A DNA stretch of 27,432 nucleotides from a virus. Numbering within the stretch: the first letter of the stretch is position 1; each line of letters starts with the position of its first letter. The DNA lies in the IMG/VR virus record IMGVR_UViG_3300030099_001798, positions 1 to 27,432 of that record; one strand, written 5' to 3'. The notes beneath the pieces were generated by a model. The model worked only from the letters and a program-made list of their open reading frames with translations. It was not told the origin of the DNA and ran no database searches. Positions 6,099-12,771 of this stretch are shown piece by piece. Both the position numbers and the translations under genes were made by a program.

Positions 6099-7055
6099 CT
6101 ACACCTCCTTCACAGTCAGGGTTTTGGCGCGCACCTGCCGGGCAGGCTTAGCCTCAGTGGTCTTGGCTGGCTGCGCCTTGTAGTTACGCATCGGCCACTT
6201 GATGTAGTAAACGGACCCATCGACCTCGATCTGTCCCTCCTCATGGTTGCCGAGCATCTCCTTTAGCATCGTCTCGCACTCGTCGATCTCAGCCTCGGCT
6301 GCACGGCGAGCCTCACGCGCAGCAAGCAGAACGCTCGCCCAGTGGTCCGCGTCAGCTACCTCGTTCAGGTCAACCGCCGGGGCGCCGTCATCGACACGGC
6401 TCCATGCCACGTTCGCATCAGCGCTCGATGCTGCGGGATACCAATCGACATCGCGCTTGCGCCGCTCGAACTCGTGGACCGCATCCTCGATCTGATCCTG
6501 CATGTCCTGATCCTGACGGTACAGAAAGATGCGAAGCTCGGAGCCGCGGTACAGGACGCACACAGCGCCCCAAGCGTAGCCAGTACACATCATCTGCGCC
6601 TGAAGCTGGAGCGGCCCTCTATAGGGCGCAGGAGCCTCCTCAGGGGATGCGCTTGTGTTCTTGGCCTCTAGGCAGCCGGGGCCGCCAGTGTCCACCACGC
6701 CGCCTTGTGGGACATAGATGCCCATCGCCGGGTTGTGCTCGAACACGATGCCGCCACGCCCCCTGCCATCAAGCGAACATGCAAGCGGCAGGTCCGGGTG
6801 GTGGACCGCCTCGGTGATGTCGGTGACCACATCCTGAAGGTCGAGGCGATAGGCCGCCTCGGCGAGGATCACCGGCTCCAGCAGATCGCCGAAGCGCATG
6901 GCCTCGTTCTGTGTGAGCCGCTCGGGCGGCTTACCAGCCGCAGCCTCAATAGCCTCCTTCAGCAACTCGTTCGGGGTCATGTAGGGCGACAGGCCCATCA
7001 GGACCGGAACGCGGGATGCGGTGACGATATCGTCGGGTGTGAGTTTACCTACCAT
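6099..7055 (-). CDS. YqaJ-type recombination exonuclease (lambda Exo family)
   Basis: This 318-aa PDDEXK nuclease probably degrades one strand of double-stranded DNA ends during phage recombination. It begins with the family motif SRVPVLMGLSPYMTPNELL (residues 14-32). RFGDLLEPVI (54-63) contributes Glu60. SLDG holds catalytic Asp96, and LEAKN holds Glu130 and Lys132. PYRGPLQLQAQM (144-155) is the conserved Gln-rich helix. The C-terminal region has a helical insert and a basic tail. I chose the ATG at 7055 because AGGAG lies about 8 bases upstream; the frame also offers an ATG at 7070. It overlaps the preceding gene by 11 bases. A partner single-strand annealing protein is not obvious nearby. 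Confidence 0.88.
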   Translation of the reverse strand: MVGKLTPDDIVTASRVPVLMGLSPYMTPNELLKEAIEAAAGKPPERLTQNEAMRFGDLLEPVILAEAAYRLDLQDVVTDITEAVHHPDLPLACSLDGRGRGGIVFEHNPAMGIYVPQGGVVDTGGPGCLEAKNTSASPEEAPAPYRGPLQLQAQMMCTGYAWGAVCVLYRGSELRIFLYRQDQDMQDQIEDAVHEFERRKRDVDWYPAASSADANVAWSRVDDGAPAVDLNEVADADHWASVLLAAREARRAAEAEIDECETMLKEMLGNHEEGQIEVDGSVYYIKWPMRNYKAQPAKTTEAKPARQVRAKTLTVKEV

Positions 7056-7689
7056 TTTTCTGCTCCTCATATTTGGTGCGTTCGTGACTGCGGATCATGT
7101 CCCGCGTGATCTTCCGGCCCGACCAATCGCGTGGCCGGGTTTTCTCAAATTTGACCTCCCTGCCAAGAAGCCTGACGGCTTCGTCTCCATTGAGGCCGGT
7201 CTGCTCGGTGACGAGGCGAAGCTCCTTTGCAAGGCGAGCGGCGCTGCCGAAAAACTTAGCCATCTCCATCATGGTGGGCTGTTCTTCACGCATCATCTGT
7301 CTAAGGCTCTCGCGCTCACGCTGCTGCGCGACAGACGGCGATAGGGGGATATCAGTGTAAATCTCCCCCGGCACAAGCCAGCACTGCCCGGTTGGGGCGT
7401 AGCAGTTTTGCCCTGTCCTCCAGAAAGACTTCCCAGCGTACCCTTCGTGATCGTGGTTCACGACAAGGCGCTTTCGTGCTGTGATGGTCTCTATGGTGGT
7501 GACATGCGGCTTCATCATCTTCCCTGCCCAAGTGTGCAACACGACAACGGTGTCGCCTGCGGATGGAGGGTTTGCCTCATAATGTTCTTTCGTGCGAGGC
7601 ATGTCGTGATGCTTGTGGCGCATCTCATAGTGCCAGTTCAGCCAATCATCATCGGGTCGCAGGCCCGGCACGATATCAAGTCTCAGCAT
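7045..7689 (-). CDS. Hypothetical 214-aa early protein
   Basis: The product is soluble. Its N-terminal half is rich in His, Trp and Tyr (DDDWLNWHYEMRHKHHDMPR, then SAGDTVVVLHTWAGKMMKPH). Beta strands follow around the YAGKSFWRTGQNCYAPTGQC segment. The C-terminal ~85 residues are helical and charged, ending in RDMIRSHERTKYEEQKNGR. No known catalytic motif is visible. The start ATG at 7689 is preceded by AGAAAGGGGGA, a good ribosome-binding site. It ends inside the YqaJ exonuclease gene, so the two are translationally coupled, and a link to recombination is possible but unproven. Confidence 0.65.
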   Translation of the reverse strand: MLRLDIVPGLRPDDDWLNWHYEMRHKHHDMPRTKEHYEANPPSAGDTVVVLHTWAGKMMKPHVTTIETITARKRLVVNHDHEGYAGKSFWRTGQNCYAPTGQCWLVPGEIYTDIPLSPSVAQQRERESLRQMMREEQPTMMEMAKFFGSAARLAKELRLVTEQTGLNGDEAVRLLGREVKFEKTRPRDWSGRKITRDMIRSHERTKYEEQKNGR

Positions 7690-7703
7690 CTTAATCCCCC
7701 TTT

Positions 7704-7847
7704 CTATTTACCGAAGTGGACAATGAGCGCCCACCATGTGTAGGACCGAGAACTCTCAATCCCAAAAATCCAAAGCCAGTCAATCCAGCCAAGGGTGAAA
7801 AACAGCAGGATAATCCCGCCGATGATGTCGTCTAGATATTGTCTCAT
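7704..7847 (-). CDS. 47-aa Trp-rich membrane protein
   Basis: The ATG at 7847 is preceded by a strong GGAGGAG ribosome-binding site, and the frame ends in TAG at 7704-7706. After a charged start (MRQYLDDI) comes a hydrophobic segment, IIGGIILLFFTLGWIDW (residues 8-24). A second hydrophobic, Trp-rich stretch contains WLWIFG and later TWWALIVHFGK. The product is short enough to be missed by length filters. It fits exactly between two neighbours of the leftward operon, with no overlap and short gaps. An early-expressed membrane peptide of a phage could act on the host membrane, for example in superinfection exclusion; that role is inference only. Confidence 0.65.
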   Translation of the reverse strand: MRQYLDDIIGGIILLFFTLGWIDWLWIFGIESSRSYTWWALIVHFGK

Positions 7848-7850
7848 GGC

Positions 7851-8255
7851 TCACTCCTCCGATGCTGGGTCGTAGTATCCGTCCCGGCCATTAGCCGGGA
7901 AGATGAAGCCCTTCCGGCGATACCAAGACTTCAGTTCGCGCTGGGCCATGCCATTCGCATACGGGTAGCAGCTTTGCGTCTCACAATGAATGTGCAGCAG
8001 GATGCCGTGCTCATGGCAAAGGTCAAGCAGCCAGCGCAGGCAGCGCCCACCATTGCCCTCTTTGCGTTCCAGCGATTGAATGAAGCCCAGTGTCATCTGC
8101 CCATCTCTGAAGCCGTCAGTCAGTTCGAGGCAACAGTTATGCTCCGGCACATAGACAAGGTGCCGGTTGTATGGGTGCGGCTGGGTGGCAGCAAGCACGG
8201 CCTCGGTGAAGGCCGTGTTCTGTGAATGGCGCGCAAGGCGATCAAAGTTCAGCAT
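7851..8255 (-). CDS. GNAT-fold acetyltransferase-like protein
   Basis: This 134-aa product starts at the ATG at 8255, which overlaps the preceding TGA; the frame is open further upstream only as a shadow of the neighbouring gene. The order of elements fits a GNAT fold. A beta strand with MTLGFIQSLER precedes EGNGGRCLRWLLDLC, which resembles the acetyl-CoA pyrophosphate loop R/Q-x-x-G-x-G/A (residues 65-70) and its helix. Next is the strand GILLHIHCE. LKSWYRRKGF (residues 109-118) is the typical GNAT 'WY-x-R-x-GF' element. Phage GNAT proteins can modify proteins, nucleotides or DNA (Mu Mom has a GNAT-like fold). The substrate here is unknown. Confidence 0.62.
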   Translation of the reverse strand: MLNFDRLARHSQNTAFTEAVLAATQPHPYNRHLVYVPEHNCCLELTDGFRDGQMTLGFIQSLERKEGNGGRCLRWLLDLCHEHGILLHIHCETQSCYPYANGMAQRELKSWYRRKGFIFPANGRDGYYDPASEE

Positions 8256-8608
8256 CACGCAGCACTTTCGTAGCGGTCGTGGATGGCGACCGGGCCAGCG
8301 CAGTCCGCGCCGGTGATCTCTTTGACGGCGCGGCTGAACCGGCTGTCGCTGGTGTAGGCGAAGTTGCCGCCAAACATGCGGTTGCCGGTCGCCCACCGAA
8401 GCCATTTGCCACACGCCGGGACGATGCGGACAGAACCAAGCGGACCGGCTTCCAGCCGAGCAGCAGGCCGACGTTCGTCTGGCGTGAAAGGACCGTCCAC
8501 GTTAATCAGACAAAGCTGATCGACGCCGTCACGAGAGTTGGTCATTCCGTTGTTGGTGCAATCGTGGCGGCCGGTATCGGCGCGATAAACTGAAACAATC
8601 ATTCCCAT
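8255..8608 (-). CDS. Hypothetical 117-aa early protein
   Basis: The ATG at 8608 follows the shared GAAGGGAGACA leader. The N-terminus has a strand (MIVSVYRADTGRHDC). Later features are a CLINVDGPFTPDERRPAARL segment and a C-terminal SRFSRAVKEITGADCAGPVA stretch. Four cysteines are scattered without a clear CxxC pair. No family is recognised. It overlaps the GNAT-like gene at the TGATG junction, so the two are probably translated together. Confidence 0.6.
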   Translation of the reverse strand: MGMIVSVYRADTGRHDCTNNGMTNSRDGVDQLCLINVDGPFTPDERRPAARLEAGPLGSVRIVPACGKWLRWATGNRMFGGNFAYTSDSRFSRAVKEITGADCAGPVAIHDRYESAA

Positions 8609-8613
8609 TAGTC

Positions 8614-8628
8614 TGTCTCCCTTCGATG
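8614..8628 (-). repeat. Shared 15-nt translation leader, copy 2
   Basis: An exact copy of the leader seen at 5008-5022 and 9392-9406 lies upstream of the ATG at 8608. Copies 2 and 3 also share a TGGTGGGG extension on the plus strand. Confidence 0.75.
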
Positions 8629-8662
8629 GTGGTGGGGGCGGGGCCGAAGCCCCGCCGGTGGA

Positions 8663-9388
8663 TTAGATGATCGGCATCAGGTCGGTCTGCTGCCAGCCTT
8701 CGAGGCGCTTCTTCTGCTCTTCGATGGCGCGCTCGGTCTGCATGATCAGGCCAGCGCGGCGGAACCTCTTGCCGCTCCAGTGTTTGTAGACCGGATCGTC
8801 GCTTTGACGAAGCTGATCAAGCTGCTGCTCAAGCTGATCTATATGGCGCCCAAGCAGAACGCAATCGACCTCGAACGGAAGGCGGCCACTGCCGTCGCAC
8901 TCGCCCTCAAACCAGCCGAACGAGTGGCCATTACGCGCGTGACGGTAGCCGTGCTTGGCGATGCGGCCAGTGCGCTTGCTGACCTTGTGCGCCGCGCCGC
9001 AAATCTGGCAGGTGCCACGATGGGTGGCTTGGTTGCCGGTCGGCTGAGCCGCAACCTTCGGCTTCGAGGTCGGCTTGATCACCGGCATCGCCTTGACCTT
9101 GTCAAGCTGATCGGCAAGGAACCGGACGCGGTCGGCGTCCTCGAAGCCAATGGCGACCGTCAGGATCGGGGTGTGCTTCGAGCGGATTTGATGAAGGTCA
9201 AGCGGCACGTCCCAGAAGCTCAGGCCATTGGCCTCAAGCGCGGCATAGTTGAGGTCGGCGCGCAGGACGCCGTAAGCGCGGTTGAGATACTGACGCGCAT
9301 CCTTGGCGGCCGCCTTGGTCGGGAAGCTGCCCTCAATGCAAAGGTCGAAGGCTGCTTGAACGTAGTGGGCGTAAGTCTTGGCGGTCAT
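8663..9388 (-). CDS. First gene of the leftward operon; zinc-finger-bearing hypothetical protein
   Basis: This 241-aa product starts at the ATG at 9388, directly behind the shared CGAAGGGAGACA leader. The N-terminal ~80 residues are helical and beta mixed (TYAHYVQAAFDLCIEGSFPT). A Lys/Pro linker follows. Then comes a zinc-type region, CQICGAAHKVSKRTGRIAKH, followed by GYRHARNGHSF and GECDGSGRLPFE; Cys and His residues there could form one zinc site. This Cys-x2-Cys...His-Gly-Tyr...Cys-x-Gly pattern occurs in uncharacterised phage and plasmid proteins. The C-terminus is a coiled coil (HIDQLEQQLDQLRQSDDPVY, later ERAIEEQKKRLEGW). Being first in the operon suggests early, strong expression. Confidence 0.7.
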   Translation of the reverse strand: MTAKTYAHYVQAAFDLCIEGSFPTKAAAKDARQYLNRAYGVLRADLNYAALEANGLSFWDVPLDLHQIRSKHTPILTVAIGFEDADRVRFLADQLDKVKAMPVIKPTSKPKVAAQPTGNQATHRGTCQICGAAHKVSKRTGRIAKHGYRHARNGHSFGWFEGECDGSGRLPFEVDCVLLGRHIDQLEQQLDQLRQSDDPVYKHWSGKRFRRAGLIMQTERAIEEQKKRLEGWQQTDLMPII

Positions 9389-9391
9389 CGA

Positions 9392-9406
9392 TGTCTCCCT
9401 TCGATG
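9392..9406 (-). repeat. Shared 15-nt translation leader, copy 1
   Basis: TGTCTCCCTTCGATG on the plus strand is identical to the copies at 8614-8628 and 5008-5022. It supplies the GGGAGA ribosome-binding site for the ATG at 9388. Confidence 0.75.
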
Positions 9407-9407
9407 T

Positions 9408-9454
9408 GTTCTAGTCATGTCCTACTAGGATAATCAATATTACTGTGATATCAA
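9408..9454 (-). promoter_or_regulatory. Leftward promoter with LexA-box-like operator (copy 1)
   Basis: On the minus strand, TTGATA (9449-9454) and TATCCT (9427-9432) are separated by 16 bases. Directly downstream is GTTCTAGTCATGTCCTACT (plus, 9408-9426), which matches the box at 5648-5666 at 17 of 19 positions. It contains GTTC-N7-GTCC, close to the alphaproteobacterial LexA box. CTAGT/ACTAG arms also make it partly palindromic. It should drive the long leftward operon. Confidence 0.68.
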
Positions 9455-9468
9455 GGTCTGAATAGCAT
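9440..9468 (+). promoter_or_regulatory. Candidate rightward promoter of the divergent region
   Basis: TTACTG (9440-9445) and TAGCAT (9463-9468) are 17 bases apart and point to the gene at 9497. The -35 region lies next to, and partly within, the leftward promoter, so one regulator could control both. The -10 matches the consensus only partly. A T9 run and GGAGG follow before the GTG start. Confidence 0.4.
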
Positions 9469-9496
9469 TTTGCTAAATTTTTTTTTGGAGGCCCAA

Positions 9497-9658
9497 GTGT
9501 CTGACATACAACAACAACTTCTGAGACTAAGGGCTTCGACCCGGCAGATGCTTAAAGAAGAGCTTGAGCTTTCGCCGCATCGAACGCTCTCGACCCTAGC
9601 GGATGAGCTTCTGGTTCAGGCCATAATGAAGAGGCGGCAAGAGCGTGGCGGACAGTAG
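9497..9658 (+). CDS. Small helical protein, first rightward gene
   Basis: This is a 53-aa product from the GTG at 9497, chosen because GGAGG lies 5 bases upstream (9487-9491); the open frame also reaches a TTG at 9470 with no signal. The product is helical and charged (QQQLLRLRASTRQMLKEELE, then LADELLVQAIMKRRQERGG). It may be a small DNA-binding or regulatory protein, judging by size, charge and position as first gene of the rightward unit. No family is recognised. It overlaps the nuclease gene by 14 bases. Confidence 0.6.
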   Translation: MSDIQQQLLRLRASTRQMLKEELELSPHRTLSTLADELLVQAIMKRRQERGGQ

Positions 9659-10121
9659 GAAGAAGGGCGCAGCCGCCGAGCGCGAGATTGCGAAGCTGCT
9701 GTTCGACGAGCTTGGCATGACGTTCAAGCGCGACCTCGAACAGTATCGCGCTGGCGAGCATGGCGACCTTATTTGCGAGGAGCCGTTCCCTTTCGTGATC
9801 GAAATAAAGAGATACAAGACCGGCTGCGCGCCTCAACCCGCGTGGTGGGATCAGGTGTGCGCCGCAGCGAAGTCTGCCGGGCTGCTCCCGATGCTGGTCT
9901 ACAAATACAATCATCAACAGTGGAAGTGGCGCATGCCAGCCGAGGCGGTGATGCGCGCAGGTCTGCCGCATGGTTGCAGCACTATGCGCGAGGGCGCCGA
10001 GCTTGACTGGGGCTATGCCGTCGAGATGGACACGCTCACCGCGATGATGATAGTGAGAGAATTGCTGGCCGACGCGGTGTCGGTCAGTAGTGTCGAAGGC
10101 GTTAACGTAAAGGAGTTATAG
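9645..10121 (+). CDS. Hjc-like PDDEXK nuclease (putative Holliday junction resolvase)
   Basis: This 158-aa protein has a GTG start inside the preceding gene. The N-terminal KGAAAEREIAKLLFDELGM and the following motifs match the Hjc/VRR-type PDDEXK core: Glu12 (AERE), Asp41 (HGDL), and Glu53/Lys55 in IEIKR. Such enzymes cut branched DNA, here probably junctions made during phage replication and recombination before packaging. The conserved Trp/Gln-rich region (PAWWDQVCAAAKSAGLLPML) and a following strand are also typical. It lies beside the SSB-like and primase-helicase genes. Resolvase is the best call; a general restriction-like nuclease is the alternative. Confidence 0.8.
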   Translation: MADSRKKGAAAEREIAKLLFDELGMTFKRDLEQYRAGEHGDLICEEPFPFVIEIKRYKTGCAPQPAWWDQVCAAAKSAGLLPMLVYKYNHQQWKWRMPAEAVMRAGLPHGCSTMREGAELDWGYAVEMDTLTAMMIVRELLADAVSVSSVEGVNVKEL

Positions 10122-10123
10122 TT

Positions 10124-10756
10124 ATGCCTCTAGGTTTTAATCTCGAAGCCGGTTCTTCCGGCGATATCCTGCCCATCATCAAGTGGGACGCAAAGGCCGG
10201 TGACCTGCTGAAGCAGGATCGGTATCAGGCATCAGACGGGACTTGGCAAAAGGATGAGCAAGAACTCTCCCTCCCGATCCAGATGGCAATGGATTTGGGT
10301 GAAATCGAAGTCGGGTGGCTCTCGTTTGCATCCGGCGCCCCTGACTTCCGTATGGCAAAGATCACGGAGCCTTTCCCGGATCAACCCAGCCAAGACCATA
10401 AGCAGGCGTTCCGCGTACGCGTGGCAACGAAGGACTTGGGCCTTCGCGAATTTAGCCACTCGGCTAAGACGGTTCTGCGTGCGCTGGACGGCCTTTTCAA
10501 TCAGTACGAAGCGGAAGCTGCGTCGCATCAAGGCAAGGTTCCGGTCGTGACCATCTCCGGTACGGAGACGATCAAGATCACCTCGCCGCAAGGCGAGCTT
10601 CGCTTCAAGGTGCCGGAGTGGAAGATCACTGACTGGATCGACCGGCCTGCATTGATGGACGGTGGCGCAACCGCTCCATCAGAACCCGCGCCAGTAGCGG
10701 CGGTAGCAAAACCTCCTGCCGCCCCTGCTGAACCGACAGGTGCAAACCTGTTCTAG
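10124..10756 (+). CDS. Putative single-stranded DNA-binding protein
   Basis: The ATG at 10124 has a strong AAAGGAG signal upstream, two bases after the nuclease stop. The 210-aa product has a globular domain (about residues 1-170) rich in strands, with PDFRMAKITEPFPDQPSQDH and FRVRVATKDLGLREFSHSAK. A Pro/Ala-rich flexible linker (GGATAPSEPAPVAAVAKPPA) follows, and the last residues are TGANLF. A folded core plus a disordered Pro/Ala tail ending in a hydrophobic residue is the general plan of phage SSB proteins. Position between a resolvase and the primase-helicase supports that role. The tail is not acidic, unlike bacterial SSB, so the call is moderate. Confidence 0.55.
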   Translation: MPLGFNLEAGSSGDILPIIKWDAKAGDLLKQDRYQASDGTWQKDEQELSLPIQMAMDLGEIEVGWLSFASGAPDFRMAKITEPFPDQPSQDHKQAFRVRVATKDLGLREFSHSAKTVLRALDGLFNQYEAEAASHQGKVPVVTISGTETIKITSPQGELRFKVPEWKITDWIDRPALMDGGATAPSEPAPVAAVAKPPAAPAEPTGANLF

Positions 10757-10763
10757 CGCGGTG

Positions 10764-10801
10764 GCCCTCGGCGGTGTTTGTTTCCCTGCGCCGCCGAGGG
10801 C
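10764..10801 (+). other. Perfect 11-bp hairpin between the SSB-like and primase genes
   Basis: GCCCTCGGCGG (10764-10774) and CCGCCGAGGGC (10791-10801) pair perfectly around a 16-base loop, 8 bases after the stop of the SSB-like gene. No T-run follows, so it is either a weak terminator, a transcript-stabilising element or an attenuator that lowers primase-helicase expression. The rest of the gap has the GGGAGA ribosome-binding site for 10838. Confidence 0.65.
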
Positions 10802-10837
10802 ATCAATATCAAGGGAAGCACACAGGGAGACGGCTCA

Positions 10838-12661
10838 ATGAATAACATAGCGGCACACGCGGAGAGGATCGCCCGGCACTACTGGGGCGAGCCGAACGCG
10901 AAGCTGTCCGTCAAGGGGCGGACGCTGCGCTGGGGCAACAAGGGATCACGCGAACTCGATCTGGCAAAGGGCGCTTGGTACGACTTCGAGGAAGAGCAGG
11001 GCGGCGGGGTGATCGACCTCGTAAAGCGCCACGGCAACCTCGGCATATCAGGCTCGGTCGCCGACGTTCTCGAACGAGAGTTCGGCATACAGAAGCAGGC
11101 GCAGTCCGCTCTGGAGCCGAAGCAATACATACAGCGCATCCACTCTTACTACGACGCAGACGGCGCCGAGGCGTATCAGGCGCTCAGGATGTACCCGAAG
11201 TCATTCCGCCTGCGCCAGCCCGACGGCAAGGGCGGATACCTGCACAACATCAAAGGCATCACGCCGCTGCCGTACAACCTGCCCGGCATCATTGAAAACC
11301 CGAGCGCACCCGTCTTCGTGGTCGAGGGCGAGCAGTGCGCCGACGTGCTGATCGAGGCCGGGCTGGTCGCCACCACTAACCACGGCGGCGCAGGCAAGTG
11401 GGGCGAGGAACACGCGCAGCACCTCGAAGGGCGCAACGTGATCGTCATGCCCGACAATGATCAGGTGGGTCTGCGCCACGCCGACGCCGTGGTTGCGTCG
11501 TTGTGGGGCAAGGCAAACCAGATCAAGCGCGTCGATCTGCCGGGCCTGCCAGACAAGGGCGACGTGGTGGACTTCCTGAGAACCCACACGCTCGATGATC
11601 TCGTCGCCGCAGTGCGGCGCACCGACCCGCTAAACAGGGCGCCGCAAGTTGAAGGTGCAGCCGAAGGGCAGGCCATCGAGCGCTACAGAACGATGCGCCG
11701 CGGCGAGGTGTTCGCGATGCCGCCGGTCGAATTCCTTGTGGACGGGCTGCTCACAAATACAGGCTTTGCGATGATGTATGGCGCACCCGGAACCGGCAAG
11801 TCGTTCCTCGCCATCGACATAGCGCTATCCGTCGCGCACGGCCAGCCGTGGCAGGGACAGAGCGTCAGGCAAGGCGCAGTGCTCTACATCGCCGGTGAGG
11901 GCATCGGCGGCTTCGGTAAGCGCTGGAAGGCGTGGGAGCGGCATCACGGCAAGGCAGACGAGCCGGATATGTATCTGCTGCCGACGGCTGTGAACTTTCG
12001 TGAACCCGAGGATATCGCACGCCTCGTCGCAACGGTCGAAGATATCGGGCAGCAGTTCGTGCTCGTCATTGTGGACACAGTAGCACGCGCCATCGCTGGC
12101 GCAGAAGAGAACAGCAGTACAGACATGGGCCTGTTCGTCGCCGCATGTGACGAAATCAAGGCGCTGACGGGCGGCGCGCTGCTGGCGGTGCATCACGCCG
12201 GTAAGGACGCCAATCGCGGCGCACGCGGCTCTACGGCGCTTCTGGGGGCGGTTGATACCTCACTGATGGTCGGCAAGTCCGATGATATCGTCACGCTCCG
12301 CACCGAAAAGCAGAAAGACGCAGAGCCGCTCGATGACATCAATCTGTCGATGGTGACCGTGCCAGCGTCGATCAGCGAGACATCTGTCGTACTGCAACGC
12401 ACCGACGAAACGCCCAAGAAAAAGAGAACGTGGCGCCCGACCGGCGCACAGAAACGGGCGCTGCAAATCTTCGAGAACATGTGTGTGGATCGCGGCACGG
12501 TGAAGATATCACACAAGGATTGGGCCACGAAAATGACATCCGATATGCCCGATACAAAGCCGCAAACGAGAGGATCGGCTCGGGACGCTCTAATTGACAA
12601 TGAATGGATCATATCCGTTGAAGGTGTATGTTGGAAAAACAAAGAGTTAAGTGATGTTTGA
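10838..12661 (+). CDS. Bifunctional primase-helicase (TOPRIM plus RepA-like ATPase)
   Basis: This 607-aa replication enzyme would both prime and unwind DNA at the phage fork. The N-terminal region (residues 40-65, LAKGAWYDFEEEQGGGVIDL) is the degenerate primase-type domain that precedes TOPRIM. The TOPRIM domain spans ~155-250, with VVEGE (Glu163/165), HGGAGKW and PDND (Asp206/208). A RecA/RepA-type ATPase follows: Walker A GAPGTGKS (315-322), Walker B LVIVD (Asp413), and LLAVHHAGKD (~448-457). The C-terminus is a basic, winged-helix-like region (TWRPTGAQKRALQIF). The ATG at 10838 was chosen for its GGGAGA; the frame is open upstream to 10778. An iteron-like repeat cluster follows. Confidence 0.88.
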   Translation: MNNIAAHAERIARHYWGEPNAKLSVKGRTLRWGNKGSRELDLAKGAWYDFEEEQGGGVIDLVKRHGNLGISGSVADVLEREFGIQKQAQSALEPKQYIQRIHSYYDADGAEAYQALRMYPKSFRLRQPDGKGGYLHNIKGITPLPYNLPGIIENPSAPVFVVEGEQCADVLIEAGLVATTNHGGAGKWGEEHAQHLEGRNVIVMPDNDQVGLRHADAVVASLWGKANQIKRVDLPGLPDKGDVVDFLRTHTLDDLVAAVRRTDPLNRAPQVEGAAEGQAIERYRTMRRGEVFAMPPVEFLVDGLLTNTGFAMMYGAPGTGKSFLAIDIALSVAHGQPWQGQSVRQGAVLYIAGEGIGGFGKRWKAWERHHGKADEPDMYLLPTAVNFREPEDIARLVATVEDIGQQFVLVIVDTVARAIAGAEENSSTDMGLFVAACDEIKALTGGALLAVHHAGKDANRGARGSTALLGAVDTSLMVGKSDDIVTLRTEKQKDAEPLDDINLSMVTVPASISETSVVLQRTDETPKKKRTWRPTGAQKRALQIFENMCVDRGTVKISHKDWATKMTSDMPDTKPQTRGSARDALIDNEWIISVEGVCWKNKELSDV

Positions 12662-12662
12662 T

Positions 12663-12753
12663 CGGATCATCGGATCATCCGATCGGATATGCATACACAT
12701 CCGTCCGATCCGACGACCCCTATAGGGGTCGGATCATCGGATGTATGTCGGAT
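12663..12753. repeat. CGGAT iteron-like cluster with 16-bp palindrome (candidate origin or operator)
   Basis: Nine copies of CGGAT or its complement lie within about 90 bases. They include two exact direct copies of CGGATCATCGGAT (12663-12675 and 12730-12742). A perfect palindrome, GACCCCTATAGGGGTC (12715-12730), sits in the middle. It is flanked by CATACACATCCG on the left and CGGATGTATG on the right, which are largely complementary. Short iterons plus a palindrome immediately after a primase-helicase gene fit a replication origin or a regulator-binding array. There is no T-run, so a terminator is unlikely. Confidence 0.7.
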
Positions 12754-12771
12754 CAGTGAAGGGAGAAGGAC

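Noticed and set aside
12715-12730. Intrinsic terminator at the GACCCCTATAGGGGTC palindrome
   Set aside because: No T-run on either side, and the surrounding CGGAT repeats suggest a protein-binding array.
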